From Burkholderiales bacterium PBB2 (GTDB lineage Bacteria; Pseudomonadota; Gammaproteobacteria; Burkholderiales; Burkholderiaceae_C), in the NCBI GenBank assembly GCA_002255955.1, contig NKIM01000023.1:1-64000 (forward strand): 64,000 nucleotides of DNA, written 5' to 3'. Position numbers and translations under genes: made by a program. Every line of letters starts with the position of its first letter. Position 1 is the first letter of the stretch. Positions 17,384 through 25,558 of this stretch are shown in pieces. The notes under the pieces were generated by a model, which was not told the DNA's origin, made no database searches, and saw only the letters and a list, made by a program, of their open reading frames with translations.

Positions 17384-17413
17384 GGCGTCAAGCCCTTGGC
17401 TTAGAGTCCGGGG

Positions 17414-19027
17414 ATGGATCATTTTGACGTACTGGTGGTGGGCGGCGGCATCAATGGCGCCGGCATCGCCCGAGACCTGGCCGGCCGCGGCTGGCGGGTG
17501 CTGCTGGCCGAGGCTTCCGATCTGGCGGCGCACACCTCCTCGTCGAGCACCAAGCTGATTCACGGGGGCCTGCGCTACCTGGAGTACTACGAGTTCTCGC
17601 TGGTGCGCAAGGCGCTGCAGGAGCGGGAGCTGCTGCTCAAGAGCGCCCCGCACATCATGTGGCCGCTGCGCTTTGTGATGCCGCATGACCGCGCCATGCG
17701 CCCGGCCTGGATGATCCGCATCGGCCTCTTCCTCTACGACCATCTGGCCCGGCGCGAGTGGTTGCCCGGTTCAGCCGGCTTGCGCCTGCGTGACAGCCCC
17801 TTTGGCGCGCCGCTCAAGCCCGAGTTCGAGCGCGGCTTCGTGTATTCCGACGGCTGGGTGGACGATGCCCGCCTGGTGCTGCTCAATGCCCTGGATGCGC
17901 ATGCCAAGGGCGCCGAGATCCTGACCCATTGCACCGTGACCGAGGCGCAGCGCGAGACCGCGGCGCAGGGCGGGGGCTGGCGCGTCCGGCTGCAGACGGC
18001 CAGCGGTGAGCGCCGGGTCCAGGCGCGCGCCCTCGTCAATGCTGCCGGCCCCTGGGCGGAGACCTTTTTACGCCAGGTGGCGCGCCCGGCCGCGGACGAG
18101 CCCCTGGCCACCAAGAGCCTTCGCCTGGTCAAGGGCAGTCACATCGTGGTGCGGCGTCGCTTCGACCACGACCATGCCTACATTTTCCAGAACCCCGACC
18201 GGCGCATCATTTTCGCGATTCCCTACGAGGGCGAGTTCACCCTGATCGGCACCACCGATGTGGAGCTGCCCGACGCCGCCATCGCCGGCTTTGCCAAGGC
18301 GGAGATCGAGGCGCAGGAAGTGGCCTACCTGTGCGAGCAGGCCAGCCGTTATTTCAAGACGCCGGTGCGACCCGATGAGGTGTTGTGGAGCTATGCCGGT
18401 GTGCGACCGCTGCTCGACGATGCCTCGGGCGATGCCAGCGCCGTCACGCGCGACTATCTGCTTGAAACCCATGGCGACGGCGCGCCGCTGCTGAGCGTCT
18501 GGGGCGGCAAGATCACCACCTTCCGCAAGCTGGCCGAGGATGCGGCCGATCTGATCGGCGAGATGCTGGGTGAAGAGCGCCCGGCCTGGACGGCACCGGC
18601 CCCGCTGCCGGGCGGTGATCTGTCGGACTGGATCGGTGCGGCGCAGCGGCCGGATCAAGATTTCGAGCGCTTTGTGGTGGCGCTGCAGACGCGACATCGC
18701 TACTTGCCGCCTGAGCTGGCGCGGCGCCTGGCGCGGGCCTATGGCTCGCGCGTGGGCCTGCTGCTGGGCGCGGCGCGGACGCTGGCCGATCTGGGCGAGG
18801 AGGTGGCGCCGGGCCTGTTCGAAGCCGAGCTGCGCTACCTGCGCGAGCATGAGTGGGCCCGCGATGCCGAGGCGGTGCTCTGGCGCCGCTCCAAGCTGGG
18901 CCTGCATTACAGCGAGTCCGAGCGGGCTGCCGTGGCCGCCTGGCTGCAGCAAGCGGCGGGCCGCAAAGAAAACGCCGCGCTCGGAGGCGCGGCGTTTGGA
19001 GATCGCAGCGGCGGGCCGCTGCTCTGA
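17414..19027 (+). CDS. glpD: aerobic glycerol-3-phosphate dehydrogenase
   Basis: A 537-residue FAD-dependent, membrane-associated dehydrogenase that oxidises glycerol 3-phosphate to dihydroxyacetone phosphate and feeds electrons to quinone. The FAD dinucleotide-binding motif [12 protein letters not shown] is at about residues 10-21. The family signature [14 protein letters not shown] is near residue 50, and the substrate-binding region includes TTDVE and WSYAGVRPL. Length is normal. It diverges from glpK. The last 20 codons contain a strong hairpin whose T-rich side serves the opposite strand, where a PEP-CTERM gene ends 10 bases away. Confidence 0.96.
   Translation: MDHFDVLVVGGGINGAGIARDLAGRGWRVLLAEASDLAAHTSSSSTKLIHGGLRYLEYYEFSLVRKALQERELLLKSAPHIMWPLRFVMPHDRAMRPAWMIRIGLFLYDHLARREWLPGSAGLRLRDSPFGAPLKPEFERGFVYSDGWVDDARLVLLNALDAHAKGAEILTHCTVTEAQRETAAQGGGWRVRLQTASGERRVQARALVNAAGPWAETFLRQVARPAADEPLATKSLRLVKGSHIVVRRRFDHDHAYIFQNPDRRIIFAIPYEGEFTLIGTTDVELPDAAIAGFAKAEIEAQEVAYLCEQASRYFKTPVRPDEVLWSYAGVRPLLDDASGDASAVTRDYLLETHGDGAPLLSVWGGKITTFRKLAEDAADLIGEMLGEERPAWTAPAPLPGGDLSDWIGAAQRPDQDFERFVVALQTRHRYLPPELARRLARAYGSRVGLLLGAARTLADLGEEVAPGLFEAELRYLREHEWARDAEAVLWRRSKLGLHYSESERAAVAAWLQQAAGRKENAALGGAAFGDRSGGPLL
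18963..18997 (-). terminator. intrinsic terminator for the PEP-CTERM gene, inside the 3' end of glpD
   Basis: A perfect 11-bp stem (18970-18980 with 18987-18997) with a 6-base loop. Read on the minus strand, the stem is followed by TTTTCTTTG, a good U-tract. On the plus strand the stem is followed only by TTTGGAG. It therefore terminates transcription from the minus-strand gene at 19038-19697, although the DNA also encodes the last part of glpD. Confidence 0.7.
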
Positions 19028-19037
19028 CCTGCTGCGT

Positions 19038-19697
19038 TTACTTGTTGCGCTGACGGCGCGCCAGCAGGCCGATGCCGGCCAGGCCCGCCAGCATCAGCGC
19101 ATAGCTTTCCGGCTCGGGCACGGCGCTGACCGTGGCGATGGTGTTGCCGCCCAGCAGGCTCAGCGTGGTGCTGGCCGATCCACCGGCGTCCAGGGCCGGT
19201 GTCAGATCGATCTGGAACAGGGCACCGTCGGGGTTGCCCAGATAGCTTTGCTGGTCGCCGGCCAGCAGGCCGAGGCTGAAGCTCGTGCCGGCTTGACCCG
19301 GCGTGCTGAAAACATCGCCGCTGAAGCTCAAGTCGAAGCTGAAGCTGCCGCCCAGATTGATGGCGTGGAACAGGTCATTGAAGGCCGTGCCATTGCCCAG
19401 CACGAAGCCGCTGGCCAGGCTGCCGGCGGCTTCGCCCTCGAGGAAGAACTCGCTGCCAAAGCTGCCGCTCAGATTGCTGATGCGCACCTGGGCTGCCGGG
19501 GCCGAGCCCATGCCTGCGAGGAACTGGAAATCCAGCCAGCCGGTCTGGCCGGCCCAGGCCGCCGTGTTGACGCTGGCGTGGAACTGCGTGTCGGCCCAGG
19601 CGCTGCCGCCGAACAAGGCGCTGGCCGCCAGGGCCAGGCTCGAAGCCATGTGAAGCGCGCGGCGGCGCAGCGGCGAGGAGGTGCGGAGGTGGTTCAT
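19038..19697 (-). CDS. PEP-CTERM sorting domain protein
   Basis: A 219-residue exported protein. A signal peptide ends near GSAWA. The C-terminus has the sorting signal VPEPESYALMLAGLAGIGLL followed by the basic tail ARRQRNK, the substrate tag of the EpsH-type exosortase. The middle is beta-rich and low in cysteine, with repeated glycine/serine/phenylalanine patterns. PEP-CTERM proteins are usually processed and carried to the cell surface or biofilm matrix. The gene follows the PHP metallohydrolase gene by 38 bases on the same strand and probably shares its transcript. A terminator follows inside glpD. The exosortase itself is not in this window. Specific role unknown. Confidence 0.9.
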   Translation of the reverse strand: MNHLRTSSPLRRRALHMASSLALAASALFGGSAWADTQFHASVNTAAWAGQTGWLDFQFLAGMGSAPAAQVRISNLSGSFGSEFFLEGEAAGSLASGFVLGNGTAFNDLFHAINLGGSFSFDLSFSGDVFSTPGQAGTSFSLGLLAGDQQSYLGNPDGALFQIDLTPALDAGGSASTTLSLLGGNTIATVSAVPEPESYALMLAGLAGIGLLARRQRNK

Positions 19698-19735
19698 GGT
19701 GTGGGAATCCTTGGTGAATCGGGTGTCCGTGGCGC

Positions 19736-22090
19736 TCAGAAGCTGCCCGAGTACAGGCTGGCGCTGTAGTTCAGGCCCAGCTTGCCCGGGTTGCTGATGC
19801 TCAGCGGCACGCTCAGGCTGGCGCCGGCGGGCAGGCTGGCGGCATTGAGGGTGATGAAGGGCAGGCCGTTGTGGCTGCCGCTGGCGTTGACCAGGGTCAC
19901 ACCGGCCGGCAGGCCTTGGATCTTCAGCTGCAGCGGGCCAGCCAGCGGCGCGCCGCTGATGTTGGCGAGGCTGATGCTGCCGCTGTAGAGCTGGGTCACG
20001 CGGTTGTAGACCAGGCCGGAGACGGTCTGGCGCACGCTGGCGCTGACGTCCTGGGCCAGGCTGACGTTGAAGCTCACCGGGCTGGAGGCGCCGACATTGC
20101 CGGCCGCGTCCACCGCCTGGGCCACCAGGGTGTGGCTGCCATTGCCCAGCGACGCCGGGTCGAGGTTGATGGCGTAGGGCGCGCTGTTGTCGCTGCCCTT
20201 GGCCTGGCCGTCGACGAGGAAATCGACGCGGCTCACGCCCACATCGTCGCTGGCCTCGGCCTTCAGGTTCAGGCTGCCGCTGGCGTCCTTGCTGACGCTG
20301 GCGCTGACCACCGGGGCGGTGTTGTCCTGCACCTGGTTCACCCAGATCGGCGCCGACCACAGGATCTTGCCGTCGGTCTGCGTGACCTTGGCGTAATAGA
20401 AATGCTTGCCGACCGAGGGGGTGAAGTTGTTGACCGCGCTGCTGGACATCTCGGTGATGGTGCCATTGCGCTGCGGCACGCCCTCGTAGATCTTGACCGT
20501 CGCGGCGCTCTTGCCGGCGCCCGGGGCGTAGTTGGCGACCAGGTTCAGCGGGCCGGCGTTGGTGAAGGTCTCGCCCATCAGGCGGCCGTTGGCCGTCAGC
20601 ACCAGCTGCGAGGTCTTGTCCATGGTGGCGAACAGGCGGCGGGCGCGGATCGCTTCCATGAAGGACTCATTGCTCAGCGGCGTGCCCGAGGGGATCAGGA
20701 TGCCGTTGCGGTTGGTCGAGGATGCGCCCCAGTTGGCGCAGTGGTTGTCCTGGTTGGTGGTGAAGGCGATCTTGAAGCCGGCCTCCAGCGCCTTCTTGCA
20801 GGCCCCTTCGTAGCCGCTGTTGCCGTTGTCGCTTTCGTTGGTGGTGTTGGAGAAGGCGGGGGTGTTCATCACCTCGCACAGCGCCATCGCCTGCTCACCC
20901 TCGGGCGTGTAGCCCAGGGCCACGTTGTTGACCAGGTACTGGCCCGAGCTGGCCGGGTGGTTGAACTGGCCCAGCAGGCCGCGCTGCGCCATCAGGGCGT
21001 AGAGCTTGGCGGCGTTGTTCTTCTCGGTGAAGACATCGGCCAGCAGCTCGCCCTTGGCGTTGTACTCCCAGCCCAGCAGCTCGTTGGAGTTGAAGATGTT
21101 GATGTGGCCGCCGCCGCTGATCGTGCCCCACTCCATGCCGTAGACGGCCAGGAAGTTGGGGTGGGCGGCGTTGAAGTTCTGCGCGGCCAGGCGGCCGGCC
21201 TTGTACAGATCCTTGGCGTAGGACGGGGATTGGTTGGCATCCGTGCCGGTGGAGCCGTCGAACATGTGGTTGTGTTCGGAGGTCATCAGGATGTCCAGGC
21301 CGCGGTCCATGGCGTACTGGTAGGCCTGGGCCGGGCCTTGGTTCATGTTCGATTGTGGATGCTGCTCGCCGCTGCAGTTGCCGATCGTGCCGCCGCCGTC
21401 GCTGTGGCCGGTCTGGCTGTGCAGATTGCCCAGGTAGACGGTGTAGGGCAGGCCGCCGGTCACCGGCGCGGCCAGGGCAGCCTTGCCGCCCAGGCGGTTG
21501 CCGGACTTGGCGGCCTTGAGGGCGGCGCCGGTCTGCATCGGCTTGAAGGCCGGCATCTGCGGCGGGGCCACATAGCCCACTTGCATGTCCCAGCTTTGTT
21601 CGATCACTTCGGCCTCGGGCGCGTTCAGATGCGCTTCCACGAAATCGGCCGTCACGCCCACCGAGGGCAGTTCCTTGGCCGGCACCGAGGTGGCGCTCAG
21701 GCGCACTTGGTAGATGCCGTCGGCTGCGGCCACGCCGCCTTGGCGGCCGGCCCAGTCGACTTTGGTTTCGATCTCGCCCTTGACCAGGGTCTCCACGCCG
21801 TACCAGCGCTGCGCCACCTGGCCGGCCGGGTCCAGCAGTTCCAGGCGCCAAGACACGGTCTGGGTCTGCTCCACCTGCGGGTACTCGAAACGCAGGGTGA
21901 AGCTGCGAGCCTCGGCAATGGCCTTCGCATCGGCACGGAAGGGCACATGCAGGCTGGCCTCGAACTCCTGATGGTCCGGGCTCAGCGTGCCGCCGCCCAG
22001 GGCCATTCCGGCCGCCGAGGCGCTGAGCAACAGCGCGATGGCGCGTGGGACATGTTTCATCATCATCAGTCGGGCGGTGGCGTGAGGCAT
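19736..22090 (-). CDS. secreted PHP-type metallohydrolase with Ig-like domain
   Basis: A 784-residue exported protein. After a signal peptide ending near GMALG there is a beta-rich domain (about 25-200). Next comes a metal-dependent hydrolase of the PHP/DUF3604-like type with GNLHSQTGHSDGGG, MTSEHNH, GMEWGTISGGGHINIF and GQFNHPASSGQY, the expected string of histidine and acidic metal ligands. From about residue 600 follow Ig-like/cadherin-like segments (DNTAPVVSASVS; SDDVGVSRVDFLVDG). The C-terminus has no PEP-CTERM tag. PHP domains hydrolyse phosphate esters; the substrate here is unknown. The start at 22090 has no clear ribosome-binding site, and an in-frame ATG triplet near 22069 is the alternative. 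It is followed closely by a PEP-CTERM gene. Confidence 0.83.
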   Translation of the reverse strand: MPHATARLMMMKHVPRAIALLLSASAAGMALGGGTLSPDHQEFEASLHVPFRADAKAIAEARSFTLRFEYPQVEQTQTVSWRLELLDPAGQVAQRWYGVETLVKGEIETKVDWAGRQGGVAAADGIYQVRLSATSVPAKELPSVGVTADFVEAHLNAPEAEVIEQSWDMQVGYVAPPQMPAFKPMQTGAALKAAKSGNRLGGKAALAAPVTGGLPYTVYLGNLHSQTGHSDGGGTIGNCSGEQHPQSNMNQGPAQAYQYAMDRGLDILMTSEHNHMFDGSTGTDANQSPSYAKDLYKAGRLAAQNFNAAHPNFLAVYGMEWGTISGGGHINIFNSNELLGWEYNAKGELLADVFTEKNNAAKLYALMAQRGLLGQFNHPASSGQYLVNNVALGYTPEGEQAMALCEVMNTPAFSNTTNESDNGNSGYEGACKKALEAGFKIAFTTNQDNHCANWGASSTNRNGILIPSGTPLSNESFMEAIRARRLFATMDKTSQLVLTANGRLMGETFTNAGPLNLVANYAPGAGKSAATVKIYEGVPQRNGTITEMSSSAVNNFTPSVGKHFYYAKVTQTDGKILWSAPIWVNQVQDNTAPVVSASVSKDASGSLNLKAEASDDVGVSRVDFLVDGQAKGSDNSAPYAINLDPASLGNGSHTLVAQAVDAAGNVGASSPVSFNVSLAQDVSASVRQTVSGLVYNRVTQLYSGSISLANISGAPLAGPLQLKIQGLPAGVTLVNASGSHNGLPFITLNAASLPAGASLSVPLSISNPGKLGLNYSASLYSGSF

Positions 22091-22202
22091 GGTGGGGCGG
22101 TCCGGCAAAAGGGGGCGAAAGAAAAACACAAACAGCAAGCAAGCCGGGTGCAGCGTCGAGGCGGCACTCGGTGGCTTGCTCGAAAAACGGGGGAGGCGGA
22201 GC

Positions 22203-22292
22203 AGCGGCAAGCCGCTCCGCCGGATCAACTCAGGTCTGAGTTGTTGGCTGCGTTCGTGGCGACGAACGCTGGGTCAGTCCGGTGACCGACCC
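22203..22292. repeat. cluster of four short inverted repeats
   Basis: Four hairpins lie in 90 bases between two minus-strand genes: 22203-22216 (6-bp stem, loop AA), 22226-22243 (8-bp stem, loop GT), 22250-22269 (8-bp stem, loop GGCG) and 22271-22292 (5-bp outer and 3-bp inner stem). None is followed by a strong T-run. They could end the upstream PEP-CTERM transcript, protect an RNA end, or form a structured leader of the PHP gene. Confidence 0.5.
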
Positions 22293-22309
22293 TTCTATCA
22301 ATCAATCAA

Positions 22310-23119
22310 TCAATCGGCCTTGCGGCGGCGGGCGATGAAGCCCATGCAGCCCAGGCCAGCCAGCAGCATGGCGTAGGTCGTCGGTTCCGGCACTGCTGTC
22401 ACGACCAAGTTGTCGATGGCCAGGCCGTGGTCGTTGCCGGCGTCGTTCTTTTCGACCCAACGCACCCACAGGGTTTCACCAGCGGCCCAAGCCGCCGTCA
22501 CATCACCACCGCGGCCGGCCACCAGGCCTGCGCCATTGCCGTCCACGGCGGCCGCCGTGGCGCCCAGCACGGGGGAGGCAAAGTCGAAGCTGCCGCCCGG
22601 TGCGGTCCAGCTGGCGACGGTGGAGAAGCTGGCGCCAAAGCCATATTCCAGCACCATGGTTTGGGCGGCCGTGTTGCCGCCGTTGCGCCATTGTTCGCCG
22701 TCGAAGCTGATCTTGAAGCCGCTCAGGTCAGCGCCGGTGTCGTTGGTCAGGGCCACTGCGATCCAGCCGGCCACCGTATTGGAGGCCGGCGAGCCGAAGT
22801 ACGCGCCGCCCGAAGCCGAGCCGCCCAGGGCGCGTTCGGCCACGCCGGTGGCGCCGTAGCTGCGGAAGCTGCCGGCGTTGGAACCACCGTTGTCGGCGGT
22901 GTAGGTGGCAATGGCCACGCTGTCCTTGTTGAACAGGCTCCAGCCGGCCAGGGTGCTGTCGTTCACCCAAGCCACGGCGGCGGTGCCGCTGTTGGCCAGG
23001 CTGTCGAAGGACTGGGTGTAGGTGCCGCCGGTGCTGGCGACGGAGATGCCGGCTTGCGCGGCCGGAACGGCGGCCAGCAGGGCCAGAGCCAGGGCGAGGG
23101 ATGTCTTTTGGATCGTCAT
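22310..23119 (-). CDS. PEP-CTERM sorting domain protein
   Basis: A 269-residue exported protein with a clear signal peptide (MTIQKTSLALALALLAAVPA, cleavage near AAQA). The C-terminal tag is VPEPTTYAMLLAGLGCMGFI followed by ARRRKAD. The body is beta-rich with segments such as TQSFDSLANSG and LAIDNLVVTAVPEP, seen in many PEP-CTERM proteins of the lectin-like or carbohydrate-binding kind. The stop codon lies in the first unit of a short TTGA tandem repeat. The start has GAGAA upstream. It precedes the PHP metallohydrolase gene by 219 bases on the same strand, so the three genes 22310, 19736 and 19038 may be co-regulated, though the hairpin cluster between them may separate transcripts. Confidence 0.9.
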   Translation of the reverse strand: MTIQKTSLALALALLAAVPAAQAGISVASTGGTYTQSFDSLANSGTAAVAWVNDSTLAGWSLFNKDSVAIATYTADNGGSNAGSFRSYGATGVAERALGGSASGGAYFGSPASNTVAGWIAVALTNDTGADLSGFKISFDGEQWRNGGNTAAQTMVLEYGFGASFSTVASWTAPGGSFDFASPVLGATAAAVDGNGAGLVAGRGGDVTAAWAAGETLWVRWVEKNDAGNDHGLAIDNLVVTAVPEPTTYAMLLAGLGCMGFIARRRKAD

Positions 23120-23752
23120 GGGATGGTTCTCAGACAGAGGTTGGACAGAAGAAATTGAGAGACAGACAAGCAAGTTGCGTCAAACAAGCCACAGGTGTTG
23201 CAAGACCGGCGCAAGCGAGGGCCACGCGCGGCCTGGACGGTACTGGTCGGCCGGCTTGGGCCTCGCAGGGCGGCAGGCCTGCGCTCTTGCAGGGGATGCC
23301 GCCGTGAGGCTCAAGTCCGGCGCTTCAATCAAGGGCATTTGCAAGACATCTGAGGGCCTGAATCCAAGCTGCCAAACGTTTGCGAATCATGGAAAAAGAG
23401 AGAAGACTCTCCGAATCGGGCGCTCTGCGCACGAGGGCAAGATCTGACCCTGCGCGCGAATGCCCGGGAGCGTCTTCCTTCTTCGCTTCCACTCCTCCAG
23501 CACTTTTCCGCTGACCAGCATACCCAACTGACCGTGACAGTCCCGTGTCAGCGCTACGGGTGTTCCCTGAGCTCCCCCGCGCTTGAGGGGGTGAGCGCTG
23601 CGGGCGCAGGGGCCCGCTTGGTGCGGCCTTGCGCCGCGGCGGTGCATGCGGCGCCAGTTCGTGGTGCTGGCACCGGAACGGTGCGCTGGCTGGCGTGGTC
23701 GACCCAGGCCTGATCGTGCCCTGGGGTCAGGTCTTGCCTGCGGCCGAGGGGC
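23120..23752. other. long intergenic region upstream of a PEP-CTERM gene
   Basis: 633 bases without a convincing gene. It should contain the promoter of the minus-strand PEP-CTERM gene. I looked for the sigma-54 type -24/-12 pattern known from PEP-CTERM genes in other bacteria and found no clear match. A perfect 10-base palindrome, CAAACGTTTG, lies at 23373-23382. The part from about 23590 is GC-rich with small hairpins that I cannot assign. Confidence 0.45.
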
Positions 23753-25444
23753 TCAGACCTTTTGGAACATCACCCGCTCGGCCAGCTCGCGCTGGGCCAC
23801 GGGCAGGGCCGCGGCGCGGTCCAGGATCTGGATCACCGCTTCACAGCGGCCTTGCGCGGCGCGCCCGGTAGGCAGGGGCGTGGGCTCGGCCCACAGCCCG
23901 GCCAGCAAACCCGGCGCTTGTGCGCCGAGGGTGCGGCGGATCACTTCCAGCTCGATGGCCGTGGCCGGCTTGGGCGCAAAGCGGGGCAGATCGCTGCGCG
24001 CCGCCTCCACGAGCCAGGCGGTTTCCTTGACCTGCAGGTCCAGCGGCAGCTGGCGGCGCAGTGCCACCTGGCCGGACAGCAGGCCCAGGCAGCTGCTGCC
24101 TCCGGGCGTGGCCAGGCTGGCCTTGAGCTGGCTGCGCAGCAGCTGGGCGTACTGGCGGCGCTGGTTGGGGCTGATGGCGGCGATCAGCTCGGGCATGCGG
24201 GTGCTCAGCTCGGCCCAGCCCAGGGCTTGCAACTCCTCGTCGCTGGCCGCGGCGGCGCGGGCGGCCTGCATGCGGCCGGCCAGGCGGTCGAGCGTACCGG
24301 CATAACGCTGGTTCAGCGCATGCCAGGCCGGGCTGCCCTGCAGGGCATCGGCAAAGTCGGCCGCCTGCGCGTCCTGCCCGGCGGGCAGGGCCACATCCAG
24401 GGTCTGCGGCAGGGCGGCGATCAGCGAATTGGCCACCAGCTCGTCGCTGTGCGGGTACCACATGCTGTGCGAGGGGGTCTTGACCGTGCGGTGGATGAAG
24501 TACTCGGGCAGGCCCACCTTGCGGTAGATGCCGGCCAGCTGCTGGTTGGCCAGCTCGTCGAACACCGGGTTGTAGGTGCCGGTGGAGGCGCGGTGGAAAC
24601 CCAGCTGGGCACCGGGCATCAGCTGGCGCTCGCGCCCGGCCAGGAAGAGCAGGGTGCAGGCGCTTTCGCAATTGCCCACGGCACGGGTGCTGTAGCGGCT
24701 CTTGCTCATCAAGGCCACCACCTGTTCGGCCTCGAAGACCCGGCCGCCGGGCGAGGCCAGCTCCAGCCGGCGCACGCTGGGGCTTTCGTCCAGCAGGCGT
24801 TGCAGTCGGCCAGCGTCCCCCATGCCGATGGGGCCGCGCAGCTGCAGCACATGGCCGTCGGCCGAGACCTTGAGCGTGGCCTGGCCGATGGGGTCGATGC
24901 CGCGCGCCATCTGCCAGTACTCGCCCAGATCGGGCAGCAGGCCGAAGACTAACGACACGCCCAGCTGCACGGCACCCAGGCCCAGCGAGATGCGCGCCAG
25001 CCAGGCCCAAAGCCCAGCACCGCCGATGCGCAGGTACTCGCCCGCCGCGCGCCAGGCGCCGACGATGCACCAGATGTTGAAGGCAATCAGCAGCGGCCAG
25101 CCGACCAAGGTGGTGATGGCGCTGATCTGCAGCGATTGGCCCTTGACGCTGATCCAGCTCATCACCCCGGTCAGCAGCAGGGCCAGGGGCGCGGACAGCA
25201 GCACATTGTTGACCCAGAAGCTTTGCGCCAGGCTTTGCTCGCCATGCCAGTGCGAGGCGATGTAACCGGGGCGGCGCTCGGTGGCCACCGGGTGGCGGGC
25301 GCGCTGGCCGCCTCGGCTGCTGGGGGCGCGCGGTTTGGCGGCTTGCTGCCAGGCGGTCGGGTCGCCCGGGGCATCACCGCCTGGCGCCTTGTTGGCCGAT
25401 TCCGAATGATCGGCCTGTGTGGGGTCGTAGTTCTTCAGGCTCAT
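23753..25444 (-). CDS. membrane protein with periplasmic ClpP/crotonase-like domain
   Basis: A 563-residue protein. The first 75 residues are hydrophilic and disordered-looking. Three to four membrane helices follow (about 80-185). Residues about 190-300 resemble the COG3904-type ClpP/SppA-like fold: LRGPIGMGDAGRL, then LASPGGRVFEAEQV (oxyanion-type SPGG loop), then NCESACTLLFLAG, where the serine of CESAC sits at the usual nucleophile position. The rest is a helical region of unknown type. It may be a membrane-anchored serine protease or a non-catalytic scaffold. The ABC exporter genes lie 114 bases upstream on the same strand, so cotranscription is possible. The C-terminal half (about 360-563) has no family I recognise. 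Confidence 0.78.
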   Translation of the reverse strand: MSLKNYDPTQADHSESANKAPGGDAPGDPTAWQQAAKPRAPSSRGGQRARHPVATERRPGYIASHWHGEQSLAQSFWVNNVLLSAPLALLLTGVMSWISVKGQSLQISAITTLVGWPLLIAFNIWCIVGAWRAAGEYLRIGGAGLWAWLARISLGLGAVQLGVSLVFGLLPDLGEYWQMARGIDPIGQATLKVSADGHVLQLRGPIGMGDAGRLQRLLDESPSVRRLELASPGGRVFEAEQVVALMSKSRYSTRAVGNCESACTLLFLAGRERQLMPGAQLGFHRASTGTYNPVFDELANQQLAGIYRKVGLPEYFIHRTVKTPSHSMWYPHSDELVANSLIAALPQTLDVALPAGQDAQAADFADALQGSPAWHALNQRYAGTLDRLAGRMQAARAAAASDEELQALGWAELSTRMPELIAAISPNQRRQYAQLLRSQLKASLATPGGSSCLGLLSGQVALRRQLPLDLQVKETAWLVEAARSDLPRFAPKPATAIELEVIRRTLGAQAPGLLAGLWAEPTPLPTGRAAQGRCEAVIQILDRAAALPVAQRELAERVMFQKV

Positions 25445-25558
25445 GCCGCGGCTCCCTGCTGGAGCGGCTCACTGTAGCGGAGCACCCCCACGAGCTGTCG
25501 TGACAAAAGCCGCGCCGGCAATGTTCACTTTCCCCTCTGACGGGCCTGGCTCCTTCCC

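Noticed and set aside
22297-22315. Four ATCA tandem units at the end of a PEP-CTERM gene, which could be a phase-variation repeat
   Set aside because: The stop codon lies in the first unit read, so a change in the number of units alters only untranslated sequence.
23373-23382. 10-base palindrome CAAACGTTTG in the long intergenic region
   Set aside because: Too short to distinguish from chance and far from any start codon.
23120-23400. Sigma-54 promoter for the PEP-CTERM gene
   Set aside because: The required GG/GC spacing on the minus strand was not found with any convincing match.
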